DNA of 64,000 nucleotides from Wallemia ichthyophaga EXF-994. Lineage: Eukaryota; Basidiomycota; Wallemiomycetes; Wallemiales; Wallemiaceae. The notes beneath the pieces are model-generated. The model did no database searches. It was not told the origin of the DNA and worked only from the letters and a program-made list of their open reading frames with translations. How positions within the stretch are numbered: position 1 is the stretch's first letter; each line of letters starts with the position of its first letter. A program made the position numbers and the translations under genes. The stretch lies in the NCBI RefSeq assembly GCF_000400465.1, contig NW_008806274.1:558001-622000 (forward strand), read 5' to 3'. Below are positions 44,929 through 53,774 of the stretch, piece after piece.

Positions 44929-46078
44929 CTAAACGCCCGGTCGCAGAAGTGACAAAGGATTGTTCACAGCTGCTCCTATCTGATAAACCTCGCTTTTGTT
45001 CTGATGCAGCATTATAGCTGGCACGACCTATTTATATTTGATGCAGCTTAATAATGCGAAATTTTGCACTTGGTTTCACTTACATATTCATTAAGGCTTG
45101 AATCTTTAACTCCTGTCCAATCATAAGTCCCTACTTTATTTTTGCATTTGTCGTTTGGGCAGTAGAGCTTCCCTGATACTTCTCCGCCGACTAAATTCAT
45201 CCATTCGAGCTAAAGTGTTTATCAGATGAGCTTCAATAACTTTTGAATACGCACGGATTCGACATAAAAGGGCGATGAAGGTATGTACATCACAATGTCG
45301 TCATAACCAGCCAGCTTCATTCTGTGATGACATAGTGTGAGATAGGGCGAAACCAAACGACGCATCATACACACCTGCACTGCTTACACCTAACCGCTGT
45401 TGTTCTGCTTATTTTTTTCTGCTGCTTCTGCTGATAAAGATGCAACAGGCCCTCTTTATTGTCGATATCAGAACGAGTACCGTGACCATCCCCGGCGATA
45501 CTCTTGGCTTTTTGCAGTAGTCTATACCGTCTCACTAGAGGATTGCTATCTGATACGGACCATCCCGCCAACTGGAATATTTTGAGTTGATGCTTGAAAT
45601 TCGGATTTGGACTGTCGAGATTATGAGAAGAGTGCTTCAATACATCACACTAAACATACTCAGCTATAGGTCTGCATCTGCGCACTCTAACCAAAGCATC
45701 TTCCAGACTGAGACTGTATTTCCGCATCAAGTGAGCAGTTGCAACTGTCGCAGATCTGCTAACGCCTGCATGGCAAAGAAGGAGCGTTGGTGAGTTGCTG
45801 TTGATACCTTGATCGATCCAGTCGAGAGTTCGCGGAAGTAACTCAAGTATGTCCTCGTTCTCATCGTCATGTATGTCCAAGTGGAGAGTGTCTATATGTG
45901 GCTGTAAAGCATAAGCGTGCATTTCTCACAATCCATATCCACACACAGCTAGCTCAGGTAGAGGACCGTTGATAGCGACAACTGCCCGGCGTATTCCAGC
46001 GTCTTCCAACAACTTCTTATCAGCCTCTTGAATAGCAGACAGCGGGCTTATAAAAATTAAATGATCAATCTTGTCCAT
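44929..46078 (-). CDS. YVH1: Dual-specificity phosphatase Yvh1, with altered zinc domain
   Basis: Six exons (introns 45028-45083, 45210-45254, 45322-45374, 45612-45659 and 45902-45946) sum to 300 residues. The DSP domain has the P loop LLCHAGVSRSATV and the typical RPI..NPNF...QL end. The C-terminal zinc domain keeps CKQC and CPNDKC. The place where the family normally has C-x-C-G reads DSSLNEYV, so one zinc pair is missing. Yvh1 uses its zinc domain, not the phosphatase, to release Mrt4 from pre-60S ribosomes. It fits with ERB1 and TIF6 nearby. Divergent from FMN1, with 85 bp between starts. Confidence 0.88.
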
Positions 46079-46163
46079 TTCTCTGTATACTTAAATATTT
46101 CAGCCTTCTCTCTCGTTCTACTGACGGTGGCTGACGGAATACAACGATAACCGATAACTGTAA

Positions 46164-46770
46164 ATGGGTGAAGGACGAGCACTTGTCGTCGGATCTGAGC
46201 CAATCTCTCCTCCATTTCCACTTAGAATGCAAGGATATGTTCAAAGAGGCTTCGGAAGGGGAAGTAAAGACCTTGGAATACCAACAGGTGGGTTTTGTGT
46301 TCTGAGCGTACTCGCAGCCCATTCAAATGCTCTCACCCAGCCAATCTCCCTGAAGAGAGTTACAACGAGAGCTTCAAGCTTCTCGATGCAGCCAAGAACA
46401 CTGGTGTCTACTACGGTTGGGCAAAGGTAGACGGCGTGGAGAATGCTCAAGTACATCCGATGGCCATGTCCGTTGGATGGAATCCTTACTACAAGAATGA
46501 GAAGCTCACAGCGGTGAGTGTGGTGATTAGTAAGACAGAAATGTTCTGAGTCCGCTACTCCCTCAGGAAGTTCACATTATGCATAACTACGATATGGATT
46601 TTTACGGCAAAAATATGCGCGTAATAGTCACCGGATACGTCAGACCAGAATTGGATTACTCGACTCTCGAAGCCCTGATTGAGGACATAGAGTTTGACAA
46701 AAAAGTAGCAATACATTCATTAGACAGACAATCATATAAGTTATTGAAGAGTGATAGTTTCTTCAATTGA
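46164..46770 (+). CDS. FMN1: Riboflavin kinase
   Basis: Three exons (introns 46288-46340 and 46514-46566) give 166 residues. Conserved blocks are GYVQRGFGRGSKDLGIPTANLP (riboflavin/ATP site), GVYYGWAKV, MAMSVGWNPYYKN and EVHIMHNYDMDFYG. It phosphorylates riboflavin to FMN and matches the eukaryotic stand-alone kinase without an FAD synthetase domain. No mitochondrial presequence is obvious. The stop is only 13 bp from the FES1 stop on the other strand. Confidence 0.93.
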
Positions 46771-46783
46771 ATAATCAAGAAAG

Positions 46784-47935
46784 TTATCCCAACAAATCCC
46801 GCATCATTTCAATCTCAGCAGCACTTAATCCAAGTTGGGCGTATGTTCCCTGATGTACTTGTTCAGATCTCTCTAACTCACTGAAGCAGTCCCTCAGTCT
46901 AGATTTCACGCTTGGTGTCATATATCCTCTTTCACCCTCTTTTCTCTTTGATGATTGCTGCGTGAGTGTTATGACGACCCTCAATGCCTTTTCTTGTAGA
47001 TCGCTATCGGTTGATTGATTTGGTGGAAGCAGTGAGAGGATAGCATCAAGCAAGTTGTGCTTGTAGAGTGCTTCACTCACCATACCCTCCGTGCTTGGTG
47101 TGCGTGGTGCTCTGTCGCCTGGAAATTGGCTCTCATGGCGTATAGCAACACCAGTAGCTGTACTTGTTGGTGCTGCAACTGGTTTCATTGTAATATCATC
47201 CGAAAGCAGCAGCGTATTGATCAAAAAGGTCACTTTGCGCTGTAAGTTGAGATTGTTGTTGTCTGCGATTCTAGTTAGTGGTATACAAGACGCACAACTG
47301 CCTTACACACCTTGTAAAGCTTTACCAAGTGCTGTCCATCCACCTACACTAGTGAATTTATGTACAGCGACGGGGTTGTGTTTGAGAAGACCCGAAATGT
47401 TAAGTAGTGCTTTATTCTGTAATGTCTTGTTGGATGATTCGAGGTAACTGATGAAAAGGGGCAGTGGATCCATCTCAAAGAAGGTATCTTGAGTCTCGTA
47501 GTCATTGTTGATAGCTGCACCTGTACAAGCAGCAGTTGCAACTTTAATTTCATCCTCACCGTGCTTGAGGAGTGAGTAAATGGGTTCCCATAAACCGATG
47601 TTCTTCATGTTCTTTGCATTGTCTACTTGCTCAACAAGCATTTCAAAGTTATCGAGTGCAATTAACTTGTTATCAAGGGTGGCTTCCTCGTTAGTGGCGA
47701 CAATCATAGCTTCCTTCATCATTTCTGCATCAGATTTACCGAGCTATTGAACAATACGTTAGTGGCATATTAGAGATGTTAATCTGCTACCCACAATCTT
47801 ATCAAGCACCGCTGGATCGTACTTCTGACCTGGCCCTGATTCGTGCTTAGCAGTTTCAGCCATCTTCTTAAGATCCTCTGCATCTCCATCGTTTTTAACA
47901 GAATGCTGTAATCCCCATTGTAAAAGTTGTTCCAT
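46784..47935 (-). CDS. FES1: Hsp70 nucleotide exchange factor Fes1/HspBP1
   Basis: At least three exons. The protein starts MEQLLQWGLQHSVKN, the Fes1 N-terminal signature, followed by an armadillo-repeat core (ALDNFEMLVEQVDNAKNM, GLWEPIYSLL, LQNKALLNISGLLKHNP, VGGWTALGKAL) and a charged C terminus. Fes1 triggers ADP release from cytosolic Hsp70 (Ssa) and directs misfolded proteins to degradation. In yeast its gene is controlled by Hsf1. A perfect heat-shock element lies 74 bp upstream of the start here. Convergent with FMN1. Confidence 0.9.
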
Positions 47936-48008
47936 TGCCTGATTTCAAGCCTTGATGGTTTGTGATATCACTAATGCACAAATAAGCCAAAGCATTTTCA
48001 TCCAAGTC

Positions 48009-48021
48009 GAATATTCGTGAA
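48009..48021. promoter_or_regulatory. Perfect three-unit heat-shock element upstream of FES1
   Basis: GAATATTCGTGAA fits nGAAnnTTCnnGAAn exactly: three inverted 5-bp units. It is 74 bp upstream of the FES1 ATG, within the 241 bp between FES1 and TIF6. A further GAA-type unit (ACAGAAGG) lies a few bases beyond. By chance a 9-base match of this kind is expected less than once in a window this size. Confidence 0.65.
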
Positions 48022-48176
48022 CATTACAGAAGGCGCGTCACAATATTAAATCAACAACATCTAAATACAATCGTCAATGAATATCATGCAACTTTTCTTA
48101 ATCTGAGAAAAAAAAATATTAAGTTGAGTGTCTGATGAAGATTTTCGCAAGTGAACACGATTGAGTAAACGACAAT

Positions 48177-48911
48177 CTAAGAGTACTGATCAATGATAGT
48201 ATCTCTCAAGTCATTCACAACAGCTGTAGATTCTTGACCTTGTAACTTGAAGATGGCCTCGATAACAGAAATTTCCGTCGATGTGGTGTCTTGGCCCGTA
48301 AAGGCTATCCAGTCATTTACGACCAAGCCAGCACCTAATACGTCACTACCTCTGTTTATGGTACCAGCAGCGAGTGGAACCTGCAACAAAGAAGACAATT
48401 CATCCTGGTCTTGTATAGAAGTTTTTGGATGAACGAGACCACCTTGATTTGACAAAGAGCAGTAGCTTCCGACTAATACATTCTCTGCTACCGTTTGTCT
48501 AAAAACTTCAACCTTCAAAACGTCTGCGATTATTTCTTCAGTCTCACTATCGATATCTGGGTGCACGAGAGCAACGTAATCGTTACAGGCTATAACATTG
48601 CCTAGGGCTGAAAGTCTCTCTTCGACTCTCTGTATCTGTACAGAGTCTGGCAATGAGTTTCTAAGATGCTGGAGTTCTTGATCTGTAGTAGTGGATGGAA
48701 CGAGCAAGCCATTCTTATTACCTGCAGTGAGTCTACCAATGATTCTTGTACCTGCAATTGAAGTATGTACCACTGGAATTACATCCCCCAATTCTGCTTC
48801 GAAAGACGAGTAAAAGTTTGTTGAACCGAGTGCAGTCAAGCAGTAGCTGTTTGTCAATTTGGAAAATACGCCAATATCTGAACTATTCTCAAATGCCGTT
48901 CTAACTGCCAT
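48177..48911 (-). CDS. TIF6: Translation initiation factor 6 (eIF6/Tif6)
   Basis: A single exon of 244 residues, the exact family length. It begins [25 protein letters not shown] and has repeated pentein units ([50 protein letters not shown]). eIF6 binds the 60S subunit and blocks 40S joining until it is removed by Efl1/Sdo1, so it is needed for nucleolar 60S assembly and export. It has no introns, unlike most neighbours. Divergent from TIM9, with 62 bp between starts. Confidence 0.95.
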   Translation of the reverse strand: MAVRTAFENSSDIGVFSKLTNSYCLTALGSTNFYSSFEAELGDVIPVVHTSIAGTRIIGRLTAGNKNGLLVPSTTTDQELQHLRNSLPDSVQIQRVEERLSALGNVIACNDYVALVHPDIDSETEEIIADVLKVEVFRQTVAENVLVGSYCSLSNQGGLVHPKTSIQDQDELSSLLQVPLAAGTINRGSDVLGAGLVVNDWIAFTGQDTTSTEISVIEAIFKLQGQESTAVVNDLRDTIIDQYS

Positions 48912-48973
48912 TTTTGATCTTGGCTGTGTTGAATCTTCTCTCTCTTCAACGTTATCTATAAATTTAATATAAA

Positions 48974-49348
48974 ATGGATTTCTCGAGGTTTAGCGGGTGG
49001 GTGTGGTGGCTATACAGATGGTAATTTGGCTTATGTCTTCTCCGCATCAGTCCAGAACGGCTGCAGTTGAATGTATGCTTGAGTTTCATACACGTGCATA
49101 ACTAACACCATCCAAAGCAATACATTCAGAAGAAGGAAATGAAGGACTTTATGCAGCTTTACTCCAACTTAGTTCAGAGGTGCTTCGAGGATTGTTCAAA
49201 CGACTTCACTTCTAGGGCTCTATCAACTAATGAGAAAACATGTTCTGAGAACTGCGTAGGGAAATTCCTCAAGCATTCAGAAAGAATCGGTGCCAGATTC
49301 GCTGAACAGAACGCAGAGATGATGGAACAGCAGGCGAAACTTCGATAG
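48974..49348 (+). CDS. TIM9: Mitochondrial small Tim chaperone Tim9
   Basis: Three exons (introns 48997-49050 and 49073-49129) give 87 residues. The middle exon is only 22 nt. The twin CX3C motifs are CFEDC and CSENC, spaced as in Tim9, followed by [13 protein letters not shown], the Tim9 signature. With Tim10 it forms the hexameric chaperone of the intermembrane space that guides carrier and beta-barrel proteins. The N terminus ([13 protein letters not shown]) also matches Tim9. Confidence 0.92.
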
Positions 49349-49567
49349 AATGATATGTACGATAATAGATAGTTTTGATAGTTGATATAATTGATTAAGA
49401 TATGTAAGCATCGTATCTGTCCTGATATACAGTCATCTAGAGATATCAAGTCCATAAGAATGCAACTTAAGTCTTGGCCTTATTCGACGCGCAACAAAGT
49501 CCATTATGAGGAATAGAAGCGTTTGCTGATATAGGCCGTGGTGTGTGCTCACAACAAGCTAGAAAAT

Positions 49568-50087
49568 TCAAGCAGATATCATCAATTCAAGCTTATTACG
49601 CAATTGGGTATCGTCCATGCTATCCTTGAATGGATTCGCGAGGTATGCGGTGTAAATCGCGTGTATAGCTCTAAAAATCTGTATAAATTGCTTTGTGAGA
49701 CACATAGACCATCAAATGACACCAAACTGACAACATATACATCCTCATCTTCAGCTGGTTGATTGAGAATGAGTATTATCATCGTATTCGTCGCTGATTG
49801 ATATGCATATCTACCAAAGACCATATCAGCGCATAGAAAATCGCAAGACGATCAAACTAACGTGAAATTACTATCAATGGACTTGATTAAACCTAAATAT
49901 GCAGAAGGATGCGTATCATCTGTCAAGACAGAATGAGATCTACATCCCTCATCACTCAAGCGTATAACGTACTAAATTGATGTAAATAATCTAAGCCTGA
50001 TTGAATTTGGTGTATATAATCGTTGTTTAGTATAAATTTATCATTTTTGTTCAAAATTCCAAGGCTCGAGATGATGGACGTTTTCAT
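49568..50087 (-). CDS. TRAPPC2L/Tca17-like TRAPP subunit
   Basis: Four exons (introns 49679-49740, 49811-49861 and 49920-49972) sum exactly to 117 residues. No single open frame shows it. The spliced protein has a sedlin-type longin fold: SIISSLGILNKNDKFIL, HQIQSGLDYLHQF, the central AYLGLIKSI, TYAYQSATNTMIILIL and DIFRAIHAIYTAYLANPF. This order and the LANPF block match TRAPPC2L (yeast Tca17), a small subunit of TRAPP complexes acting as Rab GEFs at the Golgi. TRAPPC2/Trs20 is the main alternative. The start lies 10 bp from the preferred SLC1 start on the other strand and overlaps an alternative one. Confidence 0.72.
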
Positions 50088-50097
50088 TAAAGCGACG

Positions 50098-51075
50098 ATG
50101 GTCCCTAATTCTGTAATTGCGGGAGCTGCCGCCTTCATCTCCGTACCACTCCTAGCAGCGCCTAAGAGCACCCCTTCTAGGATTTTGAAGCTTGTTTTAC
50201 ACACTTCAATCTATACCACAGGTCTCGCTTTCAACTCGCTCGTAGGTGTCGTATCCGGGTTAGCAGCATTGGTCGGTGGTGATAGGTATAGACAGCAGAT
50301 ATCGTGGCTAGTTGCTAGGTCGTTTTATTACACTGTAACACCGCTAGTTGGTTGGAAATTTAACGTCATCGGTGAGGAGAAATTTGAGCCATTCACGAAC
50401 CCGGACGATTCAAAGAGACAGTCCTCGATTATGGTATCCAATCACCAAACCGCACTTGATATCCTGTTCCTTGGAAGAATTTTCCCCAAATTCACAACCA
50501 TGATGGCAAAACAGGAGATCAAGAAGATTCCTCTGTTGGGCTGGTGGATGGTTCTATCAAAGGCTGTATTCATCAACAGGAAAGATCGCAAGGATGCTAT
50601 CACGGCGTTCAACAGAATAGGCAATGAAATTAAGGATAGAGGTATTTCAGTATGGATTTTCCCAGAAGGCACACGCTGTACAACCCCATCGCCTTCTTTA
50701 TTACCTTTCAAGAAAGGCGCTTTCCACTTGGCCATTCAAGCTCAGATCCCTATTCTACCAGTTTTATGCGAAAATTATTATCATCTAGCAAATTACAATG
50801 GTGATGCGAATACTGGTGGATCACGATTTGAGAGAGGTCAAGTGCAAATCAAGGTGCTTGATCCTATTCCAACAACGGGTCTCACATCTGATGACGTACA
50901 AACGCTCATCGACTATACCTATGAGTATATGCTCTATCACTTGAAGCTGTTATCTTCTACATCTTGCTCACTCGGGAAGCCTCTCCCCCCACCGCCTTCG
51001 CCTTTCAACAAGCCATTGCCAACGAAATCCACCAGAACGGATGACGAGGATGTCGTTTTGGTTGAGAAGAGTTAG
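50098..51075 (+). CDS. SLC1: 1-acyl-sn-glycerol-3-phosphate acyltransferase (Slc1-type)
   Basis: A single exon. The acyltransferase HX4D motif is NHQTALD, block III is FPEGTR and block II lies around VFINRKDRKDA. A hydrophobic N-terminal half (AGAAAFISVPLLAA and GLAFNSLVGVVSGLAALVGG) anchors it in the ER membrane. It acylates lysophosphatidic acid to phosphatidic acid in glycerolipid synthesis. The start MVPNSV at 50098 avoids overlap with the TRAPPC2L gene. In-frame ATGs at 50071 and 50074 would add nine or eight residues and overlap it. The Pro-rich C-terminal tail is short. Confidence 0.9.
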   Translation: MVPNSVIAGAAAFISVPLLAAPKSTPSRILKLVLHTSIYTTGLAFNSLVGVVSGLAALVGGDRYRQQISWLVARSFYYTVTPLVGWKFNVIGEEKFEPFTNPDDSKRQSSIMVSNHQTALDILFLGRIFPKFTTMMAKQEIKKIPLLGWWMVLSKAVFINRKDRKDAITAFNRIGNEIKDRGISVWIFPEGTRCTTPSPSLLPFKKGAFHLAIQAQIPILPVLCENYYHLANYNGDANTGGSRFERGQVQIKVLDPIPTTGLTSDDVQTLIDYTYEYMLYHLKLLSSTSCSLGKPLPPPPSPFNKPLPTKSTRTDDEDVVLVEKS

Positions 51076-51162
51076 TTGTTTAGTCGTTGACTTGATTTAG
51101 ATTTATACGATTTTCAATGTGCAGTTTGTAGTAGTTATAGAGTATGTATACCGATGGTGAAA

Positions 51163-51771
51163 TTACAATGACACAGAAACTCCACATCCACATCCAGAGC
51201 CTTGTGCTTGAGGGTTGTCGAGCACCTTGAAGGAAGAACCGATAAGTTCGGTTGAGAAGTCAAGCGTTGAGCCGCGCAGAAGTTGGAATGAAACGGCATC
51301 AACCAATACGCCCGGACCATCTGGATCGTCCGTAACGCTGAATCTATAATCATCCTTCTCTGCGCTCTCGACGTGACTATCCACCAAATCCAATTTGTAC
51401 TGGTAACCGTGGCAACCACCGCTTTCGATGGCCACTCTTAACGCCAAAGTTTTATTCCCTTCCTTATCGGATATTCGCTTCAATTGCTATAACATGATTG
51501 GATGAGCGGGGTGTACTCTTCAACACAAACGGCAACTCACATCGCTAGCTGAATCTGTTATCGTCAACTTCATATGATCAACAGGAAGTACTTCTACATC
51601 GAGTCCATCGTCCTTCTCTGCTTGGATGTACTTGGGATCTGGATACGCCACCAAAGTGGATGCAAGCCGTGTTGAAGGGATTTTAGGGGTATTTGAGATA
51701 ATCGGCGCACGTAATTGAGGTCTAAAGCTCCTTGCTAGTTTTTGTACACATTTCAATCGCGCTGAGAACAT
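51163..51771 (-). CDS. ISA2: Mitochondrial iron-sulfur assembly protein Isa2
   Basis: Two exons (intron 51487-51540) give 184 residues. An Arg/Ser-rich presequence (MFSARLKCVQKLARSFR) is followed by the A-type scaffold domain with the three conserved Cys in SGGCHGYQY and GSGCGCGVS. Isa2 works with Isa1 and Iba57 in the matrix to build [4Fe-4S] clusters for aconitase, lipoate synthase and complex I. It is assigned to Isa2 rather than Isa1 by the GCHGYQY form. Downstream in the same direction as the next gene. Confidence 0.9.
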
Positions 51772-51953
51772 GACCGTTATGATAAAGATTACGTAAGGTG
51801 AGCACATTGATTTTATTTATAAAGAAAACAATTTGATTTATCAGGCTTTAAGATGTTTTATACTCAATATTAAATTCATCGATGGCTTTTGGATTCTCGT
51901 TTATATGCTAAATGAGAATCTTCACCATACACATAATTTTTGAAACACTAGAA

Positions 51954-53053
51954 TTAGTCCTTCTTCTCGTTAGATTCAGTTGTAGGAGCAGATGCGTCTT
52001 TAGCAGGAGGCTGTTCTTTCTGCTCGTTGTTCTCGTTGCTTTGGTTGGTGTCTTCTTTGTTTTCACCGTCAAGACGTTGTTTCGCAACCTTTACGGTGAT
52101 AGTTCTTCTACCAACAACAGAGCCATTTAATTCATTGATTGCTTTCTCTTGATCAGTGCTCTTCTTTAGTTGAACGAATCCTAAACCTCTTGAACGCTTG
52201 GTCAATGGGTTGGATCTGTTCACCACTCTGACTTGGTCAACCTCCAAACCTTTACTCTCAAACAATTCCCTCAATTGCTGATCTCTGAATGGAATCTTTG
52301 GTTGATCGTCACCTTGGTAGTGTCTGAATGGAAGGTTGTCAACAAAGACAGAATCCGCCAATGGTTCACCCAGAGGCTTAGCTGATTGGCGAGATGCTTG
52401 GCGCTTTCTTTGAGATCTCTTTTTGTTGCCAGCCTTCTTCTCACTGCTGTTCTCCTCCTCTGACTTTGGTTGCTGAGCATCTGATTGGGCGGGAGTAGAA
52501 TCGACTTGCTCAACGCCAGCTTCGTCGTTGTTCTCAGCAGCAGCAGCAGCAGCAGCCTTCTTCTGTTGCTGCTTCTTCTTTTGTTGCTTTCTTGGTTTTC
52601 TTGACTTTGGCTTATCAGAACCATCTTCCTCACCAGGAGCGGCTGAGTCATCAATCCTTTGGCTACGCTCTGGCTTTGGTTCCTTTGGTCTAGCGATTTC
52701 AACGACGATGTTTCTGCCCTGATAATCTTGACCGTTGAGAGCCTTTACAGCGGTTTCTGCTTGTTCCTTTGTTGCGTAATCAACGAAACCGAATCCCTTT
52801 GAGCGTGAACCGAAGCGAATAATTTGAGCATCAGTGCTTTAATGAGATTGTAAGAATTACTAAAAATCCAAATTAAACACGCCACTCACATTTCACCGTG
52901 CTCTTTGCACAAATCCTTCAAACCATCATCCTTAACGGAGAAAGGAAGGTTTCCAACGAATACCTTTAAGGTTGGTAATACGGCAGCTTCAGCTGGTTGG
53001 TGAGCTTCAACTGCTTGTGCTGCATGCGTTTCAACTGGTGGTGCTTGCGACAT
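51954..53053 (-). CDS. Two-RRM RNA-binding protein (Sbp1/nucleolin-like)
   Basis: Two exons (intron 52837-52889) give 348 residues. RRM1 (residues about 30-110) has RNP2 KVFVGNLPF and RNP1 KGFGFVDY. RRM2 (about 215-305) has SVFVDNLPF and RGLGFVQL. Between them lies a basic, Lys/Gln/Ala-rich linker with a poly-Ala run, and the tail is acidic Asn/Glu/Gln. RRM pairs with charged linkers are seen in nucleolin/Nsr1 and in Sbp1-type mRNA-binding proteins. No RGG box was seen, so I do not assign an orthologue. Divergent from MED8, with 70 bp between starts. Confidence 0.82.
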
Positions 53054-53123
53054 TTTTATAAATTCGACGTGGTTTGGGACAAGGGAACACTGAAAAATCT
53101 TGTACAGACGTCATCAACATCAA

Positions 53124-53705
53124 ATGAACACAGACCAGCTAGAATCTATTAAATTGAAGCTATCGCAGTCTTTAGAGAGTCTTCAGGGCTTTCAATTCAC
53201 TCTAGCCACCACTGAAATGCCAAATTGGTATGTTTAAGCGGATTTACTTGGATTATAATCTAATTTGTATCTAAGGACTGAAATATTAAACAAGTATAAC
53301 AATATACTCAGCCATGTTCACATACTCAACTCATTCCTCATCGCAAGTCAAACCAATGAAATGAATCCTAACAACTCACTTTTGAAATCTGTTATTTACC
53401 CCCAACAACCTATTGAACAATCAAGTGAACACATTCTGCACGTTCTTCTACGTACCAAGCCGTACCCCCACATTGAAGAAAAGGAGAATGATCTCATTTC
53501 AACGCTACAGCTTAACAATGAGCAAGTTGAATCAACTATAAATGCCCACGATCAGCGCAGTAAGAGGGCTAATCAGCTTACTCAACGTATCAAGAATCAG
53601 TATGACTGGAAAGCTAGATTGGAAGTCAGTGATATCACCACCGCTAATATTTCACCCGAAGAGACTTCAAGGCTAGCTGCATTCATGTCAACTGGAACTA
53701 TGTAA
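53124..53705 (+). CDS. MED8: Mediator subunit 8
   Basis: Two exons (intron 53228-53275) give 177 residues. The N-terminal helices (LKLSQSLESLQGF) and the block W-TEILNKYNNILSHVHILNSFL match Med8. A second helical region follows with LRTKPYPHIEEKE and a C-terminal coiled region. Med8 is a subunit of the Mediator head module that binds Med18/Med20 and contacts TBP and Pol II. Without its intron the Trp codon (TG|G) is broken. Convergent on SUP35, with 69 bp between stops. Confidence 0.82.
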
Positions 53706-53774
53706 AATATTTGAGTATCTAAACCATTTGTATTAGTATAATGAATAATGAAATGCATTCCAAGTAAAGGAAAA

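Noticed and set aside
52540-52560. GCAGCAGCA run resembling a mobile or expanded repeat
   Set aside because: It simply encodes the poly-Ala run in the linker of the two-RRM protein.
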